From Lentilactobacillus kefiri (GTDB taxonomy: Bacteria; Bacillota; Bacilli; Lactobacillales; Lactobacillaceae), in the NCBI RefSeq assembly GCF_007989105.1, contig NZ_BJVK01000003.1, positions 88,643-152,642 of the forward strand: a stretch of DNA of 64,000 nucleotides. Direction: 5' to 3'. Both the position numbers and the translations under genes were made by a program. Under the pieces are notes generated by a model. The model did no database searches. It saw only the letters and a list, made by a program, of their open reading frames with translations, and was not told where the DNA came from. Shown piece after piece: positions 26,033-35,047 of the stretch. How positions within the stretch are numbered: the stretch's first letter is position 1; every line of letters starts with the position of its first letter.

Positions 26033-26851
26033 TTAACGACCCCCATTCCCTGCAGGGACATCCTCATCAACCAGGTCAACATCAAGTCCGAGTTCATCAC
26101 GCAATCCCGCATAACCGGTAGCTTCAAGTTCAGTCGCCAATGATGCATTCCCGGTTTTGACAATTTTACCGCCCATCATCACGTGAACCTGGTCCGGATG
26201 GATATAGTTCAATAAGCGTTGATAGTGGGTAATCATCAGAACGCCAAAGTTTGGGCTAGCCATCTGATTGACGCCTTTTGCAACGACTTGAAGGGCGTCA
26301 ATATCAAGGCCTGAGTCAATTTCATCCAAGATTGCAAACTTGGGTTTGATGGTCATTAATTGAAGAATTTCATTTCGCTTTTTTTCACCACCGGAAAATC
26401 CTTCATTAAGGTAACGTTCTGCCATATCGTCAGACATATTCAGGATTTCCAGGTTTTTATCCAGCTCTTTTAGAAAAGTCCGAATTGGAATAGGATCGTT
26501 GTCGGGTCGGGTGGCGTTAACAGCTGCCCGCATAAATTCAAGATTGGTAATGCCTTTGATTTCGGCGGGATATTGCATGGCCAGGAATAATCCGGCACGG
26601 GCACGTTCGTCAACCGGCTTACCCAGAAGACTTGTCCCATCAAGCATAATATCTCCTTGAGTCACAAGATATTTGGGATTTCCCATAATAGTTTCTGACA
26701 AAGTTGATTTTCCCGTTCCGTTAGGCCCCATGATGGCGTGGGTTTCACCAGTGTTCATCGTCAGGTTGACACCTTTGAGAATTTCTTTGGTCTTTTTGGT
26801 TTCTTCATCTGCCACACTGACGTGAAGATCCTTAATTTGTAAAGTTGCCAT
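26033..26851 (-). CDS. sufC: Fe-S cluster assembly ATPase SufC
   Basis: 272 residues, ABC-type ATPase. Walker A GPNGTGKST (about 43-51), Q-loop region AMQYPAEIKGITN, signature FSGGEKKRNE, Walker B FAILDEIDSGLD, and switch His in MITHYQRLL. First gene of sufC-sufD-sufS-sufU-sufB-DUF59, the standard Gram-positive order. A sigma-A-like promoter lies at 26916-26944. The tail after residue 255 (DVDLVDEDVPAGNGGR) is slightly longer than usual. Confidence 0.95.
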   Translation of the reverse strand: MATLQIKDLHVSVADEETKKTKEILKGVNLTMNTGETHAIMGPNGTGKSTLSETIMGNPKYLVTQGDIMLDGTSLLGKPVDERARAGLFLAMQYPAEIKGITNLEFMRAAVNATRPDNDPIPIRTFLKELDKNLEILNMSDDMAERYLNEGFSGGEKKRNEILQLMTIKPKFAILDEIDSGLDIDALQVVAKGVNQMASPNFGVLMITHYQRLLNYIHPDQVHVMMGGKIVKTGNASLATELEATGYAGLRDELGLDVDLVDEDVPAGNGGR

Positions 26852-26915
26852 GGTCCAAGCCCCTTTCGTTCATTAACTTGATTATGAGATTGAGATTAAA
26901 TTAAAATTAACTAAA

Positions 26916-26944
26916 ATAATAAACGTGTCGGCGTCATAACGCAA
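26916..26944 (-). promoter_or_regulatory. Candidate suf operon promoter
   Basis: On the minus strand TTGCGT (26944-26939), a 17-bp spacer, then TATTAT (26921-26916), 65 bp before sufC. One copy of an 11-bp repeat (CGTGTCGGCGT on the plus strand) fills most of the spacer, a natural place for a repressor to bind. Confidence 0.5.
26924..26934. repeat. 11-bp direct repeat, copy 1 (suf/gltB intergenic)
   Basis: CGTGTCGGCGT, repeated exactly at 26998-27008, 74 bp apart (about seven helical turns). Copy 1 lies between the -35 and -10 of the putative suf promoter. Confidence 0.55.
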
Positions 26945-26997
26945 TATCTGATTTTTTATGCATTTCAAAATGAACCGTGTCAACCCCCGTCCTCGTG

Positions 26998-27008
26998 CGT
27001 GTCGGCGT
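26998..27008. repeat. 11-bp direct repeat, copy 2 (suf/gltB intergenic)
   Basis: Second exact copy of CGTGTCGGCGT, 125 bp before the gltB start. It is conspicuously G+C-rich in an A/T-rich divergent region. Confidence 0.55.
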
Positions 27009-27132
27009 TCTCAAAGAAGGCCAATAAAAATATGCCTAATGAATGAATTTGTAAAAAAAGATTGTTTTATCATCAATTTATAATATTATTAAAGCATATC
27101 TAAATTCTAACAAATCCTAAGTAGGTGACAAA

Positions 27133-30100
27133 ATGAGTAAAGTAACACAATCAGAGAAATTGATGTATTCTCCGAAATTTGAACACGACGCCTGTGGTAT
27201 GGGATTTATTACTCAGGTTGACGGACACCCAAGTCACGAGCTTGTCGAAAAAGCACTGACAATGCTTCAACGAATGAACCACCGTGGCGGTACCGGAGCA
27301 GAACCGGATACCGGAGATGGTGCGGGTATCTTAATGTCGATGCCGGACGCCTTTTTCCGCAGTCACATGGCAAAATATGAATTGACGCTTCCAGCCAAGG
27401 GGGACTATGCCGTCGCCCAACTATTTTTACCTCATGACGAAGAACAACGTGACGCAATGCTGGCAGCTGTAACGGATCGCATGAAAGATGCCGGCTTCCC
27501 AGTACTCTGGACCCGTTCCGTTCCATTCGTTTATGAAAGTTGTGGCCCAGCCGCCCAACAATCAATGCCGGGATTTGCCCAAGTCATTATCAAACGCTCA
27601 GTTGACATAAAACCCGGGCAGGATTTTGAAGACCGTTTATATAAACTTAGACGTCAGTTGGAAAAGACTTTTGACCGAAAATCAATGTATATTTGTTCGC
27701 TTTCCAGCCGGACAATCGTTTATAAGGGCATGCTGCACGCCTACCAGGTCAGCAAATTTTATTCAGACTTGCACGATCCGGAGATGAAGAGCTGCATCTG
27801 CCTGATTCATTCACGGTTCTCAACCAATACCTTTCCAAGTTGGGACCGTGCCCAGCCATTTCGGTTCTTGGCCCACAACGGTGAAATTAATACCTTGAAG
27901 GGCGCCGAGAATTGGATGACCAGTCACAACATTGAAATTTATGACGAAGACGATTCTGATTCAGCCAAGCTTGAAAACTGTATGGAATACCTATACCGTC
28001 ATGGGAGATCAATCCCGCAATCGTTAATGATGATGATTCCGGAAGCTTGGGGCAAAGACGCCCAAATGTCTGATGCTCAGCGGGCGTTTGACGAATATAA
28101 CGCTTCATTCACGGCACCGTGGGACGGTCCGGCTGCATTGTGCTTTACAGACGGCATCCAAGTTGGGGCATTCCTGGATCGAAATGGATTGCGGCCTTCC
28201 AGATTCACATTAACGAAAGATAATTTATTAGTCGTCGCCTCTGAATCCGGGGTTGTGGACATCGCTCCCCAAGATATTGTGGACAAGGGAATCCTCTCAC
28301 CTGCGCAAATGATTCTCGTTGATACCAGTAAAGGTAAAATCTACAAAACGGCCGATCTCAAGAAAAAGTATTCATCGGCACATCCATATGCCCAGTGGCT
28401 GGCAGCCAACCGGCTGACTTTGGACGATCTACCAGAAGTTAAATCCGAACCCAAAGTGACCGGCGATAAGCTGCAAACTCTCTGGCGACGCAACGGTTAC
28501 ACCCATGAAGTCATCGAAACGGCCTTAATTCCAATGGCTAAAAATGGTGGCGAGCCGATTGTCGCAATGGGCTTTGATTCTCCGTTGGCCGTTTTAAGTA
28601 AGAAATCAGAATCGTTGTTTACATACTTCAAACAGTCCTTTGCCCAAGTTACCAACCCGCCAATTGATCCGTTAAGAGAAAAAATTGTGATTAGTACGAA
28701 GCTCTTTTTAGGCCGGGACAATGACGTGACTCAGGATGCGAGTGCCAACTGTCAAAAGCTCAAGATTGACAGCCCAATCCTGACAGATCAGGAATATGCC
28801 AAAATTTCGGCACTTGATTTGCCGACTTTTAAGATTGCCAAATTATCATTGGCTTATGACTTATCCAACACCCAAAACCGTTTGGAACATGTGCTTGAGC
28901 ATCTGTTTAAACAAGCTGAAAATGCCATTGACGACGGCGCGACCATTCTGATCTTGTCCGATCGTCCGGTGCAAAAAAATCAAATGACCATCCCCGTTTT
29001 ATTGGCAGTCGCTGGTTTAAATAACTACTTGGTCCGACAAGGGAAAGGCACGGCAGCATCAATTGTCGTGGATACCGCAGAAGCCTGCGAGATTCATCAC
29101 TTTGCCTGCCTAATTGGCTATGGTGCGATGGCGATTCATCCCTATGGCGCATTTTCCACTCTGGCAGAACGCGGATATGAACAGCAAATTCCAAACTATG
29201 CCAAGGCTGCGACAAAGGGTGTTATCAAGATTATGAGCAGAATGGGGATCTCGACTGTGGCCGGCTATAAAGGCGCCCAATTATTTGAGGCAATCGGCCT
29301 GGCTGACTCGGTTATCGATCAATATTTCACGGGGACCCCAAGCAGAATTGGCGGAATCGACCTGAATCAAATTGAAGACGAGTACCACCAACGCTACGAA
29401 TTGGCATTCAGCCGCCACTCAATTGACGACTTGCCTTCAGGCGGAAGCTTCCAATACAAAGCAGATGGCGAATACCATTTATACAATCCAAAATCAATTT
29501 ACCAATTTCAAAAAGCCGTTCGAACAAATGATTACCAGGAATATCAAAAGTACGCAGCCGAGATGAACCATGATGCGGTGGAAAATCCAACGACTCTCAG
29601 ATCCATGTGGACGATTAACAAAGCTGGAAACACCCCTGTTCCATTAAGTGAGGTTGAACCGGTCAGTTCAATCGTCAAAAGATTCAAGTCCGGTGCGATG
29701 AGTTTTGGTGCTCTTTCACAAGAAGCTCACGAAACGATTGCCATCGCCATGAATAAGTTGGGTGCAAGAAGTAATACCGGTGAAGGTGGTGAGGACCGCA
29801 GTCGATTCAAGATTGGCCCTGACGGCCTTGACCGCAACAGCAAGATCAAGCAGGTATCCACCGCGCGATTTGGCGTCAACACCGAGTACCTCATGAGTGC
29901 AGACGAAATCCAAATCAAGATGGCCCAAGGTGCCAAGCCGGGTGAAGGTGGCCAACTGCCCGCTGGAAAAGCTTACCCATGGGTCGCAAATATTCGTGGC
30001 TCAATTGCAGGGGTTCAGCTGATTTCACCGCCGCCCCATCATGATATCTATTCCATCGAGGATCTGGCTCAATTAATTTACGATTTAAAACAGGTCAATC

Positions 30101-31596
30101 CCTATGCAATCATCAATGTAAAGTTAGTGTCTTCAACCGGTGTTGGAACAATTGCCGCCGGAGTCGTTAAAGCTGGTGCCAATACGGTTGTTATTTCTGG
30201 TTATGACGGCGGTACCGGAGCGGCCCCAAGAAATTCGACCAGAGATTGTGGTCTCCCATGGGAAATGGGCTTGGCGGATGCTCACCAGACTTTGGCACTG
30301 AACCACTTGCGCCAACGAACCACGCTTGAGGTTGACGGTAAACTATTAACCGGCCGAGACATTGCGATTGCAATCATGCTTGGCGCCGAAGAGTTCAGTT
30401 TTGCTACTCTGACAATGGTTGCCATCGGCTGTATCATGATGCGTAAATGCAACCTGAACACGTGCCCAGTCGGGATTACAACTCAAAATCCAGACCTCAG
30501 AAAGCTGTATGCCGGCAAACCGGAACACATCATCAATATGATGCACTTTCTAGCTGAGGATCTAAGAGAACAAATGGCTGAACTTGGCTATCGGACAGTC
30601 GATCAAATGGTTGGTCATGGTGAGCATCTCGCGCCACGTTATGTCCCAGCAGGCAAGGCAAAGACGCTAGACTACGGCCGAATTTTAAACAAAACCATTC
30701 CAATTGAACGAAAAGTTAAGAATCCGTTTAAACCCAAATATAACTGGCCTGATCTTGATACCTTTGCGAAGACCAGTTTACAGAATGGAAATTCAACCAG
30801 TGTGAACCTGCCAATCGATAATACAATGCGGGCTGTCGGTACGAGAATGGGTGGTTGGATCGGTGCTCATTTTGGCAACTATGGTCTAAAACCCGGCGCC
30901 ATCAAATTCAACTATGTTGGAACTGCCGGGCAAAGTTTCGGTGCCTTTATCACGCAGGGAATGGAAGTCAAGCTGACCGGTGAGGCCAATGACTATGTCG
31001 GGAAAGGCCTTTCGGGCGGAAGATTGATTGTTTCCGCACCGATGCAAGCCCGTGACATTTACGCCCGATCACCAATTATTGGAAATGTCGCCTGCTTTGG
31101 CGCAACCGGCGGTGAGGCTTACTTCAATGGCCGCGCGGGAGAACGTTTCTGCGTCCGAAACTCGGGTGCCAACGTTGTCGTTGAAGGAATCGGAAACAAT
31201 GGGTGCGAGTATATGACTGGCGGTGTCGCTGTTATTCTGGGAAGAACCGGCAGGAACTTTGCGGCAGGGATGTCCGGTGGAATTGCCTATGTCTACGATT
31301 GGACACATGAGTTTGAGAAGAACTGCAATAAAGAGCTCGTGGATCTTTATTCAATCGGTGAAAATGGGGATGATACAATCCTGTTGAAACTCCTGAAAAA
31401 GGATTATCAATACACCGGTTCAGAAATTGCCAAGCAAATTATTGATAATTGGTCGTCCGAGAAACAAACCTTCGTTAAGGTTTATCCTCGTGACTATCAC
31501 AGAATGAAAGACCTCATTGAAAAATTCACAAAACCAGGTGTTTCTAAAGAAAAAATCATTGAACAGGCCTTTTACACGCCTACTGGTCAGGAATAG
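27133..31596 (+). CDS. gltB: Glutamate synthase large subunit
   Basis: 1487 residues, full length. A 20-residue propeptide ends before C21 (DACGMGFI), the N-terminal nucleophile of the class II amidotransferase domain (about 21-430, with LAHNGEINT and FLDRNGLRPSR). Then a central domain, the FMN-binding synthase barrel (about 790-1190; KSGAMSFGALSQEAHE, NTGEGGE, and the 3Fe-4S cysteines in RKCNLNTCPVG), and the GXGXG beta-helix at the end. It makes two glutamates from glutamine and 2-oxoglutarate with electrons from GltD. It lies 11 bp before gltD and divergent from suf. A TATAAT at 27079-27084 lacks a good -35, so activation by a regulator is plausible. Confidence 0.96.
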   Translation: MSKVTQSEKLMYSPKFEHDACGMGFITQVDGHPSHELVEKALTMLQRMNHRGGTGAEPDTGDGAGILMSMPDAFFRSHMAKYELTLPAKGDYAVAQLFLPHDEEQRDAMLAAVTDRMKDAGFPVLWTRSVPFVYESCGPAAQQSMPGFAQVIIKRSVDIKPGQDFEDRLYKLRRQLEKTFDRKSMYICSLSSRTIVYKGMLHAYQVSKFYSDLHDPEMKSCICLIHSRFSTNTFPSWDRAQPFRFLAHNGEINTLKGAENWMTSHNIEIYDEDDSDSAKLENCMEYLYRHGRSIPQSLMMMIPEAWGKDAQMSDAQRAFDEYNASFTAPWDGPAALCFTDGIQVGAFLDRNGLRPSRFTLTKDNLLVVASESGVVDIAPQDIVDKGILSPAQMILVDTSKGKIYKTADLKKKYSSAHPYAQWLAANRLTLDDLPEVKSEPKVTGDKLQTLWRRNGYTHEVIETALIPMAKNGGEPIVAMGFDSPLAVLSKKSESLFTYFKQSFAQVTNPPIDPLREKIVISTKLFLGRDNDVTQDASANCQKLKIDSPILTDQEYAKISALDLPTFKIAKLSLAYDLSNTQNRLEHVLEHLFKQAENAIDDGATILILSDRPVQKNQMTIPVLLAVAGLNNYLVRQGKGTAASIVVDTAEACEIHHFACLIGYGAMAIHPYGAFSTLAERGYEQQIPNYAKAATKGVIKIMSRMGISTVAGYKGAQLFEAIGLADSVIDQYFTGTPSRIGGIDLNQIEDEYHQRYELAFSRHSIDDLPSGGSFQYKADGEYHLYNPKSIYQFQKAVRTNDYQEYQKYAAEMNHDAVENPTTLRSMWTINKAGNTPVPLSEVEPVSSIVKRFKSGAMSFGALSQEAHETIAIAMNKLGARSNTGEGGEDRSRFKIGPDGLDRNSKIKQVSTARFGVNTEYLMSADEIQIKMAQGAKPGEGGQLPAGKAYPWVANIRGSIAGVQLISPPPHHDIYSIEDLAQLIYDLKQVNPYAIINVKLVSSTGVGTIAAGVVKAGANTVVISGYDGGTGAAPRNSTRDCGLPWEMGLADAHQTLALNHLRQRTTLEVDGKLLTGRDIAIAIMLGAEEFSFATLTMVAIGCIMMRKCNLNTCPVGITTQNPDLRKLYAGKPEHIINMMHFLAEDLREQMAELGYRTVDQMVGHGEHLAPRYVPAGKAKTLDYGRILNKTIPIERKVKNPFKPKYNWPDLDTFAKTSLQNGNSTSVNLPIDNTMRAVGTRMGGWIGAHFGNYGLKPGAIKFNYVGTAGQSFGAFITQGMEVKLTGEANDYVGKGLSGGRLIVSAPMQARDIYARSPIIGNVACFGATGGEAYFNGRAGERFCVRNSGANVVVEGIGNNGCEYMTGGVAVILGRTGRNFAAGMSGGIAYVYDWTHEFEKNCNKELVDLYSIGENGDDTILLKLLKKDYQYTGSEIAKQIIDNWSSEKQTFVKVYPRDYHRMKDLIEKFTKPGVSKEKIIEQAFYTPTGQE

Positions 31597-31607
31597 GAGG
31601 ACAGAAC

Positions 31608-33023
31608 ATGGCAGATCCAAAAGGATTTCTCAAATACAACCGTAAGGACAATCCGATGCGCCCGATCATGCAGCGAGTGAAGGATTTCGATGCCATGGAA
31701 TTAGATTTAGGTGACGGTGACCGACGCGAACAAGCGGCCCGCTGTATGAACTGCGGTATCCCGTTTTGTCATCATGGTGTCTTTTATGGTGGTGGCCGTG
31801 CCGTCGCCGGCTGTCCGAATGATAATCTAATTCCCGAATGGAATGACTTGGTATACCAGAGCCGTGACCAACAGGCATTTAACCGATTGACCAAAACCAA
31901 TTACCTGCCTGATATGACTGGAAGAGTTTGTCCGGCACCCTGTGAAGCAGCGTGTGTTCAGGCGCTTAACGGCCCTGGAATTACTATTCGAAACAATGAA
32001 AAATTTATTATCGAACAAGGATTTAAATATGGTTGGGTTGTCGACTCTGGTAAACCAGCGCATCGGACAGGCAAAAAAGTTGCGGTCGTCGGCAGCGGTC
32101 CCGCAGGTATTTCCGTTGCCTGGCGATTGAATCAACTCGGCCATTCTGTCACTATCTTTGAGCGTGACGACCGATTTGGCGGTCTGTTAATGTACGGTAT
32201 TCCAAACATGAAACTGCCAAAGTCAATTGTCGAACGGCGGATAGAAACCTTGCGCCAAGTCGGCATCAAGCTGGTTGCCAACACCGAGGTTGGTAAAGAC
32301 ATCTCTCCTGAGGAATTACGCAGTCAATTTGACCGGATTGTTATCTGTACCGGAGCGCGAAAAGCCCGCGACCTGAACGTTGAGGGCCGGGATCTCAAGG
32401 GCATTTATCAGGCCGTTGACTATCTGCGATTGGCAACGCAATCCGTCATTAGTAATGGCGTTGCCGCCAACACGATTCTTAAAGGCAAACATGTCCTGGT
32501 TCTTGGCGGTGGTGATACAGGAAACGATTGTATCGGGACCGTCATTCGCCAAGGCTGCGCCGGAATCACCCAGCTGGAAATCAACCCTTCGCTGCCAAAA
32601 GAGCGGGCCGCTGACAACCAGTGGCCGGAATGGCCGATGGTTCAAAAGAATGGTTATGGCCAAAAGGAAGCCCGGGCATTGTTTGGTAACATTACCAGCT
32701 ACTCAAAGACTGCCACGGCTTTCTATGGCAGCGGTGGCGTCGTCCAGGAAGCCCGAATTAGTCACGTTAAAAATCATCAACCGATTTCTGGCGGTGAAAC
32801 CACCATCAAGGCCGACCTGGTCTTACTGGCAATGGGATTCACAGGAGCCGAACAGTGGCTGTTCGATAAGTTCAAAATCACGAAGAAGAACAAGGATTAC
32901 ACGACCAATGATGATCAAGTCTTTGTTGCAGGTGACTGTCGTCGGGGTCCCAGCTTAGTGATCTGGGGAATTCATGAAGGCAGAATGTGTGCAGAAAAAG
33001 TTGATGCAAGTTTGAGTGTGTAG
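31608..33023 (+). CDS. gltD: Glutamate synthase small subunit (NADPH-dependent)
   Basis: 471 residues. N-terminal cysteine clusters CMNCGIPFC and then CPAPCEAAC hold two 4Fe-4S clusters. FAD fold VAVVGSGPAGISVAWRLNQLGH near 155-176, NAD(P)H fold VLVLGGGDTGNDCIGT near 298-313, and a C-terminal FAD motif VFVAGDCRRGPSLVIWGIHEG. It passes electrons from NADPH to GltB. The last gene of the operon, followed by a strong terminator at 33060-33111. Confidence 0.96.
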   Translation: MADPKGFLKYNRKDNPMRPIMQRVKDFDAMELDLGDGDRREQAARCMNCGIPFCHHGVFYGGGRAVAGCPNDNLIPEWNDLVYQSRDQQAFNRLTKTNYLPDMTGRVCPAPCEAACVQALNGPGITIRNNEKFIIEQGFKYGWVVDSGKPAHRTGKKVAVVGSGPAGISVAWRLNQLGHSVTIFERDDRFGGLLMYGIPNMKLPKSIVERRIETLRQVGIKLVANTEVGKDISPEELRSQFDRIVICTGARKARDLNVEGRDLKGIYQAVDYLRLATQSVISNGVAANTILKGKHVLVLGGGDTGNDCIGTVIRQGCAGITQLEINPSLPKERAADNQWPEWPMVQKNGYGQKEARALFGNITSYSKTATAFYGSGGVVQEARISHVKNHQPISGGETTIKADLVLLAMGFTGAEQWLFDKFKITKKNKDYTTNDDQVFVAGDCRRGPSLVIWGIHEGRMCAEKVDASLSV

Positions 33024-33059
33024 AACGCTTTCTCCACTTTTTGAAATCAATCATTAAAT

Positions 33060-33111
33060 AACGGGGGACCGGAAACAACAAGTTAACATGTTGTTTCCGG
33101 CCTCCCGTTTT
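33060..33111 (+). terminator. Terminator of gltBD
   Basis: AACGGGGGACCGGAAACAAC / GTTGTTTCCGGCCTCCCGTT, near-perfect 20-bp stem, then TTGT. Confidence 0.9.
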
Positions 33112-33359
33112 GTATTCTGACTGAAATTCTTATCCTGCAGCATGGTGTCCGCATCTTTACATGCACCCTCTCATTTTGGGTAATCTCTCAAAGGCAACTA
33201 GTTCGCAAACCAAACGGAAACCAGTTTCTACGATGATTTAAATATCCCTTACTTGATCATTTAATGAACTGATTTGCAATGGATTCGATTATTTTTGATG
33301 CATGTATCATATAATGTTTATATTGACTTTACGACAGTTTATTGAGGAGTGAATTTATC
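33112..33359. other. Intergenic region before the GH3 gene, with the second 30-bp repeat
   Basis: Holds the 30-bp dispersed repeat (33200-33229) and, nearer the gene, a possible -10 (TATAAT at 33311-33316 context). No open frame with a ribosome site is visible on either strand. Confidence 0.4.
33200..33229. repeat. 30-bp dispersed repeat, copy 2
   Basis: 29 of 30 bases equal to 19327-19356, in the same orientation on the plus strand. It lies 131-160 bp upstream of the GH3 gene start. Confidence 0.7.
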
Positions 33360-34508
33360 ATGGGTATTCATATTAAATCAGCAACAGCATTCGCAGCCGT
33401 TGCAGTCGTCGCATGTGGATTGGGGCTTTCAATTCCAAACAGTCACCCGCAAACGATCGCATCGGGAACTCATCACCATCTCACCACCGAACAGAAAATC
33501 GACAACCGGATTAAACATATGACCTTAAATGAAAAGATTGGCCAACTTTTTGTCACGGCTGTTTCCAACAATAAAGCCGCAACCAAACACGACATCAAAA
33601 AATATCATTTGGGTGGCATTATCTTGATGGGCAATAATTTTGTTGGCACAAAGTCATCGTTTAAGTCACGACTCAAAAGTTACCAGCACAGTGCCAAAAT
33701 TCCCTTGACCATTTCCACCGATCAGGAAGGCGGGACCGTTTCACGGTTAAGTTCCAATAAGCGGATTTCCGGGCACAGCTACTACCTTTCACCCCAACAG
33801 GCACTTCATCGCGGCGGTATGAAGAAAGTTCTCTCCATGTACCGTTATCAGGCAAAGCAGCTGCATTCTCTGGGCATCAATTGGAATTTCGCCCCGGTTG
33901 CTGACGTTTCCACCAAACACGGCAGCTTCATTTATGACCGAACAATCGGTAAGGGCTACAAGAAAACTGCCTATTACATTTCAAAGAGTATTCCAACGAT
34001 TCAAAGCCAGCATGTGGCCGCTACTTTAAAACATTTCCCAGGATATGGTTCCGCTGCCGATACCCATACCGGATCTGCGGGTGTCAACCGCTCATTGAAA
34101 TCATTTAAAACCAAGGACTTCATTCCATTCAAGGCCGGCATTAAAAATGGTGTCGACTCAGTGATGGTCACTCACATCATCTTGAAGAAAATTGATCCAC
34201 ACAAACCGGCATCCCTCTCAAAGAAAGATATCAGCCTCCTCAGAAATGACTTAAACTTTAAAGGCGTCATCGTATCTGATAGTCTTCAAATGCAGGCCGT
34301 TGGCAATTACGCCGTTTCCCACCATTTATATCGTGACGTTGCTGCTTTCAAGGCTGGCAACGATGTCTTGTTGACCAGCGATTACAAGCGGGGCATCCCT
34401 CAACTTCGGCACGCAGTGGCCAAGAAACAGATTTCAGTTAAACACATCGATGCTTCTGTGAAGCGAATCCTCACCATGAAAGCAAAAACCGGGTTAAACA
34501 TTGATTAG
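33360..34508 (+). CDS. Secreted GH3 beta-N-acetylhexosaminidase (NagZ-like)
   Basis: 382 residues from ATG 33360 behind GAGGAG. A signal/anchor helix (about 5-24) is followed by a GH3 barrel. Landmarks: IGQLFV (60-65), STDQEGGTVSRL (119-130), the NagZ loop KHFPGYG...DTH (224-236, His in the general acid/base role) and the nucleophile D307 in VIVSDSLQM. Such enzymes remove N-acetylglucosamine from peptidoglycan fragments or glycans. Most bacterial NagZ proteins are cytosolic, but those of Gram-positives are often exported as here. The adjacent one-helix protein gene (34606) may be co-transcribed. Confidence 0.88.
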   Translation: MGIHIKSATAFAAVAVVACGLGLSIPNSHPQTIASGTHHHLTTEQKIDNRIKHMTLNEKIGQLFVTAVSNNKAATKHDIKKYHLGGIILMGNNFVGTKSSFKSRLKSYQHSAKIPLTISTDQEGGTVSRLSSNKRISGHSYYLSPQQALHRGGMKKVLSMYRYQAKQLHSLGINWNFAPVADVSTKHGSFIYDRTIGKGYKKTAYYISKSIPTIQSQHVAATLKHFPGYGSAADTHTGSAGVNRSLKSFKTKDFIPFKAGIKNGVDSVMVTHIILKKIDPHKPASLSKKDISLLRNDLNFKGVIVSDSLQMQAVGNYAVSHHLYRDVAAFKAGNDVLLTSDYKRGIPQLRHAVAKKQISVKHIDASVKRILTMKAKTGLNID

Positions 34509-34605
34509 AAGGTAAACGAAAATTTTCCGAATTGCCGATTTGTGTGATACATTTAACATGTATAGTGTTTCCGGAATTAACGGAATCCAAGATGAGGTGA
34601 AACAA

Positions 34606-34992
34606 ATGAATGAGAAGGAAAAAGCTCAAAATGCCAAGCGGGCCAACATTATGTGGGTCATGATGTCCGTGATGATTTTAGTTGTGATTGCCGGCATCGT
34701 CGGCATCATCATGAAGAGTCACCAGACAGGTCAATATAAAGATATGATTCGACAAAGTATTGTCGTTTATAATAAAACCGATCCTGCAAAGACCCTTTCA
34801 CCCGATAGTAAGACAAAAGTCTACCGGGTACGTAAATCCGGTGACGGCCAGTTGTTCGTTCAACTGAACGGCACCACGCCAAAATTCGTCTATGAAAAGA
34901 CGCATGGCAAATGGACTTCAGTTGGCACTCAGAAGAAAGCCAACGTGGTTTTGAAATACCGAGCCGTTTACACATCTAATCAGCAAGGATAA
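34606..34992 (+). CDS. Uncharacterised single-helix membrane protein
   Basis: 128 residues from ATG 34606, placed by GATGAGGTGA; longer upstream frames have no ribosome site. A short charged N-terminus (NEKEKAQNAKRAN) leads into one transmembrane helix (about 14-36), then a polar, probably extracellular domain of about 90 residues with no cysteine. I do not recognise the family. It is about 100 bp after the GH3 gene with no terminator between, and the terminator at 35011-35042 closes both. Confidence 0.65.
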   Translation: MNEKEKAQNAKRANIMWVMMSVMILVVIAGIVGIIMKSHQTGQYKDMIRQSIVVYNKTDPAKTLSPDSKTKVYRVRKSGDGQLFVQLNGTTPKFVYEKTHGKWTSVGTQKKANVVLKYRAVYTSNQQG

Positions 34993-35010
34993 CTTGAACA
35001 TATGTATCAC

Positions 35011-35042
35011 AAAGGCAGCCGAGATTTCTCGGCTGCCTTTTG
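35011..35042. terminator. Bidirectional terminator
   Basis: AAAGGCAGCCGAGA-TT-TCTCGGCTGCCTTT-TG, 14-bp perfect stem between convergent genes. Confidence 0.9.
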
Positions 35043-35047
35043 TTGTG

